Assembly: GCA_023525975.1 (NCBI GenBank)
Contig: CM042040.1
Location: 56,575,486-56,639,485, forward strand
Origin: Smallanthus sonchifolius
Taxonomy: Eukaryota; Streptophyta; Magnoliopsida; Asterales; Asteraceae
Direction of reading: 5' to 3'
DNA length: 64,000 nucleotides
Positions 32,607 to 45,500 of this stretch are shown piece by piece; within the stretch, counting starts at the first letter, position 1; every line of letters starts with the position of its first letter. The position numbers and the translations under genes were made by a program. The notes below the pieces were generated by a model. It did no database searches. It was not told the DNA's origin and saw nothing but the letters and a program-made list of their open reading frames with translations.

Positions 32607-34174
32607 TAACAAAATATAAATGTTATTTGTTGCTTATGTCGATACCCATTTTAATAAGTAAAGGAATACGAAATAAATATTAAAATGTAAATGTTAACTC
32701 ATCAACTTGTGTTGATCCAGTTGTTTTCAAATCTTTTTAGATGGCTTTAGATGTTGGCATTCCATATGGATTAGTTCAAGAAAGGCAACAGGTTAATGGT
32801 TGATAGAAAAGATATGACTATAATAGTTTGTTTATGATCGTAAAACAATGTTTAATATGAAGAAAAAAAAAGATTGATGGTTTTAGCTTTCGTTGTGTGT
32901 TATGTACCGTTTCGTCACAACTAACCGTGACTGGGACTGTGGTGTGACAAAATGAATACACAAACACTTGTTTATATATATATCATAGAATGAAAACTAG
33001 TAATCAAATTGAAGACAACTATTATGAAATGCTTATTGATCATGGATGAAATGACTAACTCTCTTTGTTATTCTTGTGGAAGAGACATGCAGGAGCTATC
33101 CCTAAATGTTATTTGTGAAATGAGGAGGCTTGAAAGTCTATTTATAGGAGAGATCAGGGAGAGGTATGGGCGTGCATACCTTCGTCAGTATGAATCACTT
33201 TTTGTACAGAGTCAGCTTTTTCTATAAAGTTTGCAGGGATGCACGGGGGTGCATGGGTATGTATGGGTGTGCCTTGGTTGACCGTGCGTTAACTGGGTTT
33301 CTAGAATATTTTGGAGTGGTTCCAAAGGGGGGCATGGTCATGCCTGATGTGACACCCAACAAATTTCAGGTCAATATCCATATGATCATTAAACTAGGTT
33401 CATAAACTATTGTGCATTGGACTTAATTTTAACTAATTAGGTCACTTTATATATATCAAGGTCCATTCATCATGTGTCTAACATTGGTAGGGTCACACGC
33501 TAACCCGAGACGCACTTACGTTGGTGACATATATCAAATGTTAGGAAACGCATTATGTTTTATTATTTTATGTGTAATACTATGAATATATAAGTGATTA
33601 TATATTTGATTATTAATTAGGTTCGTCAACACATATTTTGGACTCTAATACGTACATTACACATTTAACGTGTCTCAACTATGTACACATATATTTTTTA
33701 TATACGACATCATTTATTTATAACTTGACAGTTATGATTTTATTTCTATTAAACCCGAGTATTTAGCGGGTATTACATCAGGTTGGCTTAGTAGACAACA
33801 CCACTCACCCATCACACAACAACCCTAGCCTACCCTCCCTTGTCCCCCTCCTAACATCCATGTCCCATCCCTTTTCTCTTCTTACACTAACACACACTTT
33901 TGTCTTCCTTGTCCCCTCCAACCAACATGTTCCCCAAGAACACACAAACCATGGGTAATACACAACTTAAGGGGTATAAAAGCAAGATCGTCTCACTTTC
34001 ATTCACAACACCCAAATCCCCAACACATTCTCCCTCCCTCTCCTTCCCGGTTACGACAACCCCAACGCTCACACACCTCCATTTTTTTTTTCAAGATTTC
34101 AAGTGTTGGAAAGTCTCTTTCAAGATTGACTCAAGTGGCCTCTCAAGTATTCAAGCCTTCCACACGTCCTAATC
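32607..34174. other. Intergenic retrotransposon-like debris
   Basis: No gene seen. A segment at about 33348-33776 starts TGTGACACCC and ends GGGTATTACA, resembling a short LTR, but has no target duplication. 33780-34170 is C-rich leader-like sequence similar in style to 51600-51850. Confidence 0.4.
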
Positions 34175-35661
34175 TGTCACACCCCACCTCAGGCACCCCT
34201 TGGACGTGTGCGAGCTCGATTGGTACCTGCTTTGATTTCAGAGTTTTTATAAATACAACGGAAGTCTTTTCAAAAGGATCGTTTCAACATTGTTTCAACC
34301 TCAAGGGTTGTAATTGTAAATATCAAAACCCAGTTGGAAAACAAAAGTCTTTTATTTACTTTTATAAACATAGGGAATTCAATACCATGCTTGATTTGAT
34401 TGCAAAACAGATTTTGAAACCAAATACATATAAAGCCACTGGAAATAGTACGATCCAGGTTTGATCAATTCCCTGGTCTATCTCCTTTTCATCTTTTTAG
34501 GATTTCCAATACATGATAGACTTTAGACTGGACATAAGTGGGAGACTTGATAGACATTGTTACATTAATAGACTTGATAAACGCTTAAAGTCCCCTTTTA
34601 TCCTATAACTGTTAGTTATGAGGCAAACGTGAAAATTGTGAGTAGATCTATTTGGGTTGACAACCCCGCCCGTGGTTAGTTGCTCTAACCTTGACTGTGC
34701 ATAATTGTTTATTTTATTTCAATGTTTTAGCGTTACGGACATTGGGTCGGGGATGAAGCAAACGTGAAAATTATGAATAGATCTATTTGGGTTGACACCC
34801 CCGCCCATGGTTAGTTGCTCTAACCTTGACTGTGCATAATTGTTCATTTATTTCAATGTTTTAGCGTTACGGATATTGGGTCGGGGATGAGGCAAACGTG
34901 AAAATTGTGAATAGATCTATTTGGGTTGACACCCCCGCTAGTGGTTAGTTGCTCTAACCTTGATTGTGCATAATTGTTCATTTATTTCAATTTTTAGCGT
35001 TACAGACATTGGGTCGGGGATGATGCAAACGTGAAAATTGTGAATAGATCTATTTGGGTTGACACCCGCCCGTGGTTAGTTGCTCTAACCTTGACTGTGC
35101 ATAATTGTTCATTTTATTTCAATGTTTTAGCGTTACGGACATTGGGTCGGGGCACACCTATAGACGTCAAGCGTCGGTTACAGGAGCTCATGGTAATAAA
35201 AAGACTTATACTATTGTTTTAGTTAATAATAGTGAGACATACGACATTGTTTGGATAAACAGTAGACATACATAAATCTTGTGGTCTAACGGAAACTTTT
35301 TGACTCATCTAAACCTGTGAACTCACCAATAATTATGTTGACTTTTAAGCATGTTTTTCTCATGTAACTAGGGATCATGGAGTGAAAGACATGCATGCAC
35401 TTTAGGATCTTTTGGAGTTTTTCTTTTATAACCTAAGGAGATTTTAGGTCATGATTGATAAACTCATTGTATGACAAATCGTACGAACTTGTCTTTTGAG
35501 TACCACTTTTGAGCATGTTATGTCTTTATAAATTACTTATGTTTTGTATTATCTTAAAACCTTTGATTAATGAATATCATTTAGAGGTCGTTTGATGTAA
35601 TCAAAGGCTATGAAAACCATGAATCGTTACATCTCGCGTTTCCGTCTTGATGGGTGTGACA
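34175..35661. repeat. LTR-like block with internal tandem repeat
   Basis: It starts TGTCACACCCC and ends GGGTGTGACA, LTR-type inverted ends about 1.49 kb apart. No primer-binding site, polypurine tract or matching target duplication is seen, so it may be an old solo LTR. It contains four copies of a roughly 134-bp tandem repeat. Confidence 0.5.
34620..35153. repeat. Tandem repeat of about 134 bp, four copies
   Basis: Unit markers GCAAACGTGAAAATT start near 34623, 34758, 34892 and 35025. Each unit runs through GGTTGACACC and CTCTAACCTTGA to TTGGGTCGGGG. Copies differ by few bases. Confidence 0.9.
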
Positions 35662-36512
35662 CCTGACCTCTGACTTTCACATATCTTTGACTTTTCTTTG
35701 ACTTTTTCTTCCTTTTAGAATAGGAAGCTAAATAACCCGTAATTATTTCAAAGGAACCGGATTAGTCTTAATTCAATGCAATTGCCCAAAAATCAATCAA
35801 ATATGTGGGTGATTATGCATGAAAATTACGTATAAATGATGGCGCATCAGTACATCAATGTGTGGTATGTACGGTGAGTGGGATTATCTTATCTTGATCA
35901 TTTAATAAAGTGTTTTTGAAAAGAATAAATGGTGGTTTGTTAATAAAGTAATGTTTTGAAAGCTATAGACTCACCGATGTAAGTTGGCCCGGGTTAAGTA
36001 CATGTTTCAGATTAGTAAAGTGAGTTGTGACATGACATCTCCGGGTTATCTGACAATGACAGTTGACATCCTATAGTGAGTTGAAATGAGTTTAAAATTA
36101 TGGGGGTTTAAGCTGTAGTTAATATAAGCTGGTAAGTTTTCCACTGTGTTGTAAGTAAATTCAACATTTACGTCGCACCCTGGTTTAAGTGTGTGACATA
36201 AAACCCTTATACAAATCCTTAGAGTAACCTATATCTAAAAATGTTGTTTTTCATTACTTTGTTAATCTTTTAGACAATTTTGCTTAATATTTGAGAATAC
36301 ATGTGAATAATTATGTTATATATTTGTTAGATGTTTATATTTTTATTTTTCATAAAATAAAAAATTTCATTAATGTATAACCATGTATCCCTGAAATGAT
36401 TTTGTTTTTCTATAAGATTTCATCACTATCACCATCATCATCATTATTCTTGAATTGAGTTTGTTACTACGTGTCTTACCACTAAGCTACATAAATCAAA
36501 GTTTGACCTCTT

Positions 36513-37866
36513 GCGAAACACAATATGCAAGAATGAATATTCACATTTTGTAGAATAGGTTGTTCGATGCATATCCCACAACAAAGTCTAAAAGTATATC
36601 ATATATCAGACACATGCGATAATATTTTACACCTACGGTGAATAACATGGATATATAACCATTTATCCTTATCAAAGTTTTATAAATAATGACCCTTACT
36701 GAAACGCCCAACTTATTTCTTATTATTTTATCAGACTTATAATGCGGAAATTCGTCCTAGTTTTTCAAAACCTTGTCATTTTAATGACATATGTATATTT
36801 TATTTATAAATATTGTTTTACATATACAATATTTAATTACACATAATATAGGGATTCTTTGCTCCGACCAGCCCCGTTCTCAGGAAGTCTCAATCCACGT
36901 ACTTTTTTCCTGCAGTTTTTGGAAAACATTTTTATATTAGCTTACAATAAGTAAGTACACTACGTTGTTCATTTTATGGAACCCCTTTAGGTTCTTATTG
37001 TTCAAGTTTTCGAGGCACTCTTGCCCCCGTGACCATATCCGGACATACTTTCGGTCACGTCATTCGTATATTTTATGGGCTCACCTACCCCCTCATGTGT
37101 AACATCCCGAAAATCCCTATGGTAATGGTTCGAGCTTGCGAGTGAACCGAGTCTCTTCTAAATGACGTGGTTAATAAAAATGTGCATGTAAAACCATATT
37201 TAACATAAATTAGAAAAGAACCCGGTTAGCCATTTTTTACACAGTTTGGGATCAGAGCGAATAACACAAAAATGAAGGCCCAGTACGGAATTAGTGGCCA
37301 TTTAAAAGCCACCTTAGGCGCATGCGACGGCAACAAGGAAGAAAAGAGAGGTAAGGGATGGCCAGAGGAGGAGGGTTCACGACGGTTTCGAGCGGGAACT
37401 TCACGTCTAGCCAAGATAACCATCGTATATTCTTTTTACGCGTATTCGTATTTGTTTTGCTTGGAAACCCGGTTAGGGTTTGGGTTATTGTTCACGACAT
37501 ACGGCGAAGACGGGGAATATGGCGTTGGTGGCGGGTGGTGGTGGTTGCGGGTGTAGCTGACGACGGGGGGAAGGTGTAATGGTAGTGGCAAGCGACAAGG
37601 TTGTCCGATAAGAAAAGGAACGAGGACGTGGGGTATTATTCACATTTTGTAGGGCGTAGTAGGGCGACGGTGCGCTTGCGAAACACACAATATGCAAGAA
37701 TGAATATTCACATTTTGTAGAATAGGTTGTTCGATGCATATCCTATAACAAAGTCTAAAAGTATATCATATACCGGACAAATGCGATATATTTTACACAT
37801 AAGGTGAATAACATGGATATATAATCATTTGACCTTATCAAAGTTTTTATAAAAAACGGCTCTTAT
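36513..37866. repeat. 190-bp direct repeats flanking a 1-kb insert
   Basis: 36513-36704 and 37678-37866 are about 90% identical in the same orientation (both include GAATGAATATTCACATTTTG). Between them 37098-37260 shows an LTR-start-like TGTAACATCCCG and a PBS-like TTTGGGATCAGAGCG, so a retrotransposon leader may lie in the interval. The open frames at 37272-37579 look spurious. Confidence 0.55.
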
Positions 37867-39531
37867 TTATCAAGTACCTTTGGTTAGGGAATTAAGGTCG
37901 ATATAGATTATGTATCGGAGAATATACGTGTGATTGCAGAGAATAGGAGGGCAAATCAACATTGCTAGAAGTTAGAATGATAAGATTTTTAGGTTGTTTT
38001 CATCGTGTAACTCAAAAGACCCTTGCTATATTCGCTTCTTAATATAAGATAGAGTTAAGATGCCCCCTATATGACGAGAAAATGTATTTATAGTCTGAAT
38101 TGACAGGCAATTTCTAGATTTTGAGGATAAGATCTTTTAAATAAATTTTAATCAAGCACAGGAGTTAAAAAAAAAGATAGTGGAAACTTATTTACGTATT
38201 TAAAAAAAAAAGATAGTGAAAATCTAGGAGGGCAAAAAAAAAAGATAGTGGAAACTTATTTACCATTTAAAAAAAAAGAATTAATTCCGTTGATAAATGT
38301 TAACGTGTTTGGTTGACGAATTTGTAAAAGTAATTGGAATATAAAAAAACTGAAATGACAAAATTGCCCCACCCCATTTTCAACTAATGTGCTAACCCCC
38401 TACTGTAACAAAACTTTCATCCCACCATGGTCGATTCATAACTCAAATTTTTTGCTGCTTCCATGTTTGGTCCCTCGTATTCACATTCAAGAGCACATCA
38501 AAATCAATTTCAGGTTAGAATTCTTGTTCGATTGTGATCGAGCCTTCAACAAAACTTCAAATTTAATAACTGAAGCTTCAATGACGCATAACAATTTCTG
38601 TTCGATTTCGTTGAACAACACTTCAAAATCGATTTCAATTTAAAATTTCTTGTTCGTCCAATTCCAAAACACATGTTCGTCGCCCTTCAATGATTTCATC
38701 TTCATGTGTCGTTTTTTGTTCCGGGTAACAGTTGGATGATTTTTTTTATGAGGAAGAGGAAAAAGTTGAATTTTAATTAGATTCATATTCAAACGATAGA
38801 AGTTAGCATAAGGAAGAAGCATACGAAGAGGATGGGTAGGAAAATTTATGGGCTTTTTGGTTGAATTTCATCAAAGTTTCCAATTCCAATTCCTTACATG
38901 GCCAACCAAACACGATTTTAAATGAAATTAATTCTAATTCTATTTCCAATTTTAAAGAATTTTGTGAACCAAACAGCCCCTCAAATTTCTTTTATTTTTT
39001 TTATATTCGTTTGTAATGTTAGTTTTTTTCTATTTTTATTTTATTTTTACTTTGTTACTAACTTTTTTAACGAATTTGTTGTTTAAATGCTAACTTCTAT
39101 TAGCGCCACAATTATCTATTTTTTGATCTCCAGAACCGAGTTGTGCCAACTTTATACGTTTCTTTTATGTACTCTGTCACGTTATTGTCGTCGCCGCAAC
39201 ACGCTTAACGAGGTTCACAAGCTCGCCGCTTCGCGTAAGCTTTAATTATGTACTTAAACACGTTAATATCACCGTACGATTACGCCGCTCGGCTGGACAT
39301 ATTTTCTAGTCATGAAATATTTATCAATTAACCAAAGTTAAAATTAAATGATACAACTCAAAGTTGATTAGAAAATGTAAGAACACCAAGCAAAAAGTAA
39401 AACCCTCCCTTCACAGAGAGAAGAAAAAGTAAAATTTGGAACGTGAAAAGAAGTCGCACCCACACAACCGTAATCATGGGTCAGTCGTAAATCGTAATAC
39501 ACCAGATTGATCTTCTTTCTCAGATCGAACA
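37867..39531. other. Intergenic spacer upstream of AP-4 beta gene
   Basis: Short direct repeats of AAAAAGATAGTGGAAACTTA lie at 38165-38270. 38290-38990 has a right end with the inverse of GGGGCTGTTTGGTTCAC, typical of plant hAT MITEs, and a GTTTGGTTGACGAATTTG phrase on the left. The promoter and 5' UTR of the AP-4 beta gene should lie near 39300-39531; no TATA box is obvious. Confidence 0.4.
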
Positions 39532-42500
39532 ATGGCTCCTCAGGCTCAATCTCAGCGATCTCCATCGCCTTCTCAACCCTCCGGGTACTTCACATCTCTT
39601 TCTCATATATACACTTGATTATGACATTTGTTTAGATTTCCTGAAGTCTTCGGATGCATCGAATTGATGGTATATGTTTGTTGCGAAACCCTAATTACTT
39701 GTAAAATTTATTAAGAAATGGATTTTAAGCTAAATTTACAAGTGCTTACGGATTCAGATGTACATCATAATAAGCTCTATATTGAAATTCCTAATTGAAC
39801 AGTAAAGGTGAGGTTTCGGATCTGAAGATGCAGCTTCGTCAGCTGGCTGGAAGTCGTGCACCCGGGACTGATGACTCGAAACGAGATCTATTCAAGAAGG
39901 TCATTTCGTACATGACTATTGGCATCGATGTCTCCTCGGTTTTCAGTGAGATGGTGATGTGTTCGGCGACTTCAGATATCGTTTTGAAGAAAATGTGTTA
40001 TTTGTATGTTGGTAATTATGCCAAGTACAATCCCGATCTCGCGCTTCTTACAATTAACTTTCTCCAGAGAGATTGTAAGGACGAGGACCCGATGATAAGA
40101 GGGCTGGCATTGAGAAGCTTGGGCTCCCTTCGTGTGCCCAATTTGGTAGAGTACTTGGTGGGGACATTGGGTGCAGGGTTAAAAGATGGGAATAGCTATG
40201 TAAGGATGGTTGCGGCTGTAGGGGTACTCAAGTTGTATCATATATCTGCTTCTACTTGTCTCGATGCTGATTTCCCAGCGCTTCTTAAGCATCTGCTGCT
40301 CAATGATCCAGATGCACAGGTAATCTGATCTGTCTTTGTTTCCACTTGTTACACATTGTAACTTTTTTGGTTGGTACCTTATCTTGTTTGTAAACAATAG
40401 TTTTAGTTTTTAAAAAGAAAATCATTAAGGTGACAAAAGGCATAATGGGTTGTGAAAGAGTAGTGCGGCAAATGATTATGACCTGTTAATAAAAACAATG
40501 GAAAATGATGCGGAGCTATAGCTTTTCTGACTATGACAATCCTTCGAATTTCATAAAAAAAGTTGATATCAGATTTTCAATATATGTCTGTTTGTTAGGT
40601 CATTGCATGTCCTTGAATGACCCCTACTTCTGGTAGTTCGTGTTGATTTTACATTTATGGGGTTCAATATTGGGAAAAGTGTCAATGTTCTTCTCGCTAT
40701 TACCCTGTAGACCTTAATTTTCTAAATTCTAATTTCTATTAGACAGCTAGGCCTACCCGTTAAACATAAATGGAACTTTTTAAATTATGTGAGACCCTTA
40801 AGGCTTGTTGCTACTTAATTCACCTCACACTTGGTGAAAACCCTGGTGGTTAAGGTGCGTGCCATAACAAGACACGACGAGAAAGAGGTTTGCATCCCAC
40901 GGTACCACGTGGATCATTGTGCTTGGCCTATAAGGCGTGGAGCATCATTATGCGTACGAATATAGCTCACTTTTCATGTGGAAAAGAAATTTTAATCGGG
41001 CATTAGCAATCACTACAAATCGTCAATTTATATGGTTAATAGAACTAATTGTTTTCCATTACACCAATTGCAACAACTTTTTGTTTCTAGAAGGTACTCA
41101 TGAAGGTTTTTCTTTACTTCAGTCATAACACTTTGAGGCTTATTATGTTTTCTGCAATGTCTTTTAAGGCTTGTTCTATTGTTTGTGTTGGCGTGCTTGT
41201 ATTAGGTATGCTTAGCTGTGTTATAGCCCCATATAATGTTAATTAAGATCTAAAATAATTTTTTTATTACATTGCGCTTCTTGTGATGTGGAAAAAGTCA
41301 AATAAATTTGTAATGTTCTAGTTAATCGAGTTTAGAAATTTGAGAATCACTACAACATATCTTCTTAAACTATGTAGGTGGTTGCAAATTGTTTATCTGC
41401 TCTACAAGAGATATGGGGCGTGGAAGCAAGTTCATCAGAAGAAGCAGCAAGGGAGAAAGAGGCCTTAATTAGCAAACCAATCATATACTACCTATTAAAT
41501 AGGTATGCAGTTTCTTTTATTTATTTGCATGATACTTGTATTGTATGCGACTCTGAAAATAGGAATTTTTCATTGCTTTTAGAGTTCAAGCTGGTCCTTG
41601 TATTTCGTTTCTTTTGTTGGATTGAGCAAAAAACATAGAACTAAATAGATTGGTGCGTAGTGATCGTAGTGACCGGTGTCAAGCGTGGTGGCTAGCAAAG
41701 CCGACCAACCCTAGGGCTTCCAACTCACGGGTTCTAGTGTAGGGGCTCATATGGGCTTAACTTGTTGGTTAAGTCAGAAACCCTAGATTTAGTATTATAA
41801 ATATGATGCTATGTACTTGTATTTTCTTGAGCACCTGAATAATAAAATACCTTAGTTGCAGCCGGGACGTAGGTCACACTGACCAAACCATGTTAAATCT
41901 CTCGTGTCATTTACTGCTTTCTTGTTTGTGTGTGTGTGTGTTTGATCCTAACAACTTACCACACACGAGCCGCCAAGTCAACACCGCCACCCTAGCCGCT
42001 GTTTCCGATCGCCGCCGTCGTTTGTGCCTGCTGCCGTCACAATCACCGCCACAAGTCTTTGTTGTGGTGATTCCAGGGTTGCAACCGCCGACCGTCGCTG
42101 ACAACCTGGGTTCCGGCGCCGACGACCCACTTTGCCTATCACCTCTTTTTGCCGATTCTGTCCAGCTACTGACGTCGCTGCTGTTGACCTGGTCAACCGC
42201 CGCTGCCACAACCCTAATTTCGGTAAACTACTTTATCTGTGTTCTTTATTCGTTTATTACTGTTTGCTTGAGATTGGTTACATAGACAGTGTCCAATTAG
42301 GACAGTCGTCAAGTTCAAGCCGCCGCCATTTATGTGTTTGCTCACTAGTCTTGATTCAATCAGTTATACTCGGTAAGGTTGTTACAATGGCAGAAGAAGG
42401 TAAGATAATGATAGTAACGTTTGGTTGACAAGATTATGGTTTCTGGAGAATGCAAATCGAAGACATGCTTTATTAGAAGAGTTTACATCTTCTGATGATT

Positions 42501-45500
42501 GGACTGACTGCTAAGCCACAGAAGATGTTCGATCCTCAATGGAATTTGTTAGACCGACAGGCCTTGGGCGTAGTCATGTTGTCTTTATCAAGGAGCGTTG
42601 CTTACAACATTGTCAAAGAAAAGACTACAAGTATTGAAAGCATAGTTGTTAAAAGCCCTCGCCTGTTTTGAGGCGAGGCGCATGGATTTGGCTTTTTTGT
42701 TGAGGCGCATATTGAGGATAAGAGGCGCAATTTTTTTTTTATAATTTTTATTTTATTTTATTATCATTTCCCAGGTTATGGTTGAGCTTATAAAAGCTTC
42801 CACAATACCGATTGAAGCTCATTTCCTAGGTATTTGATCATTTTGGTATATAACTTTGAACATTTTGGTACTAATTAGATGATATTAAATGTTATATAAT
42901 AGTCTTTCTTTATTTTATTTGAAAAATAATACTACTTTTCAATACATAATATATTCTACTTTTCAATACATAATATATTTAAAATTTTTTCCTTTAAGTG
43001 CTTTTTTTTCTCTCTCAAGCCCTTGCTTCTTTTGCGCCTAGGCCCCAGGCGAGGCCGCTGCGCCTTGAGTGCGCCTAGCGCCTCTGATAACTATGATTGA
43101 AAGCACTGTCTAACATGTACGAGAATCCTTCTGCTTGTAATAAGGGTTCCTCATCAGGCAATTGGTTAACACCAAGATGAGGCAAAGTATGTCTGTTTCT
43201 GCCCACGTTGATATTCAATGCTATTATCACACGGTTAGAGTCTGTTGACATTAACTTTGAGGATGAGATACAAGCTCTCCTCCTATTGTCTTCTTTTCCT
43301 GAAAACTGGTCAGGTACAGTCACAATCGTTAGTAGTTCATCTGGAACTACCAAACTCACATTCAAGGGCATACATGATTTGATTTTGAATGAAGACATAC
43401 GTAGGAAGAACGCTGGAAAATCTTCCAGTTCTCTAATACACACTGAAGGGAGAATGAGAAGATCTGAAAGGGGCAATAACAAGGGAACGTCAAAGTCCAG
43501 AAAAGAGGACAATCCAAAAACCGCTTATATTAGAAATGATGTAACCATTGCATTGCCAAGAGAAAGAACCCATGCTCTAAAATATGATATTTTCCCATTC
43601 CATAATATTATCTCCGTAAGTTGTGAAGTTAATGGTTTCATGTAGCAGAAACACAAAGTATAAGAAGAGTTATTATAGGAACCATTTTCGTCTCATTTAT
43701 GAGACTTGCTTCTTTGTAACCTTGTCATTTACTTTTGTAACCTTGTCATTTACTTTTGTAACCTTAGACAAGTAATGTTGTTTAGCTGATTTAACTGTTC
43801 TTTTTTTTGCAGGATCAAGGAATTCAGTGAATGGGCTCAGTGTACTGTACTTGAGTTGGTTTCTAAGTATGCACCACCTGATAGCAATGAGATATTTGAC
43901 ATCATGAATCTTCTAGAAGACAGACTTCAGCATGCAAATGGTGCAGTTGTTTTAGCAACCATAAAGTTATTTCTACAATTGACGTTGTCTATGACAGATG
44001 TCCATCAACAGGTGCCTTAATTTTGTAATATTTCCATTTCGTTATCTTTTCTATGTTATAACATACATTTAACTCCTTGGACTTCAATATCTTGAGTTTA
44101 CTTTCAATGTAAGCTGCTGCTCTGCTATAGAATCACAGTCTAATTTTGTTTTCTGTTTTTGCGTGATAGTGGCAATGGCACTTTTTTTATATTGTTTTCT
44201 GAATGAATGGTTTTTTAGGTGTATGAGCGTATCAAAGCCCCTCTACTTACCCTTGTGAGCTCTGGGAGCCCTGAGCAATCATATGCAGTTCTTAGCCACT
44301 TGCATCTTCTGGTTATGCGTGCACCAATGTTGTTTGCTTCAGATTACAAGCACTTGTATTGTCAATACAATGAACCATTCTATGTTAAGAAATTGAAGCT
44401 TGAAATGTTGACCGCAGTGGCGAATGAGAGCAATACTTATGAAATAGGCAAGTATTCCTTTTCTTGTTAGTTGTTAGGTCTTCCTATATGAATTCTTGAT
44501 GACATTTTTAAATTCATCTTTTATTTTTAGTGACTGAATTGTGCGAGTATGCTGCAAATGTTGATATTCCCATTGCAAGGGAATCTATCAGAGCTGTTGG
44601 AAAAATTGCACTTGAGCAATACGACGTAAATGCCATTGTTGATAGGCTGCTTCAGTTTTTGGAGATGGAGAAGGACTATGTTACAGCAGAAACACTGGTA
44701 AACGGAAGGCTAGACTTTTCGTGTTGTATTATGCATTGGAAATGAAAAATAGTGTTAATCATATTCTATGCTTTATCTAGGTTCTTGTAAAAGATCTGCT
44801 GCGAAAATACCCGCAATGGAGTCATGATTGCATTGCTGTTATTGGGAACATAAGCAGCAATAATGTACAAGAACCTAAAGCCAAGGCAGCTCTTATTTGG
44901 ATGTTAGGTGAGTATGCTCAAGACATGCAGGATGCTCCTTATGCTTTGGAAGGTCTGATTGATGACTGGGAGGATGAGACTTCTCCTGAGGTAACAAATA
45001 ATCCGTATTCTTGTCTCCTTTTCTTCTGTCTCACCGCTCTATCTTTACAAAAATCATTTTTTTGAATAATTGTATGCATATCAGCTATATACGTTTGTAT
45101 GGTGATTTTGATTCTGAAGTGATGCTTTCTTTTATCGAGGAGGAACCCACATAAATCATGAACAAAAACCAAGACACAGTAAAGAAAACTCTACTTGAAT
45201 CTAGGAAGTCAAAGGCATAAAGCAAAGATGCAAATGGCTCGCCTGTCGCCTAGGCGTAAGTCACATAAAAAGCACACGGCCACACGCCTGAGACAAAAGA
45301 AGCGCATATATATGTGTGTGTATATATAAAATAGGCATAGAAATAAAAAATAATATCATTTTCATGTGAAAAAGTTAAGACAAAAGATTTATGTATGAGG
45401 TAAGAATGTAAGGTTACGAAGGGATGGACAGTAAGAACCGGTAGAACATGATGTTGTAAATTTTAAAAAGATAGAAATATAAAAAAGCTAAAAAGATAAA

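Noticed and set aside
33348..33776. Short LTR with 5-bp duplication
   Set aside because: Flanking pentamers CCTGA and TCAGG are inverted rather than direct, so no target duplication supports it.
37272..37579. Overlapping plus-strand frames with glycine/arginine-rich product
   Set aside because: Composition follows a GC-rich repeat leader; there is no domain, splice context or homologous feel.
41890..42428. Overlapping frames of about 100-130 codons on both strands
   Set aside because: They lie in the leader of the copia element within AP4B intron 3, with low-complexity CCGCC composition on both strands.
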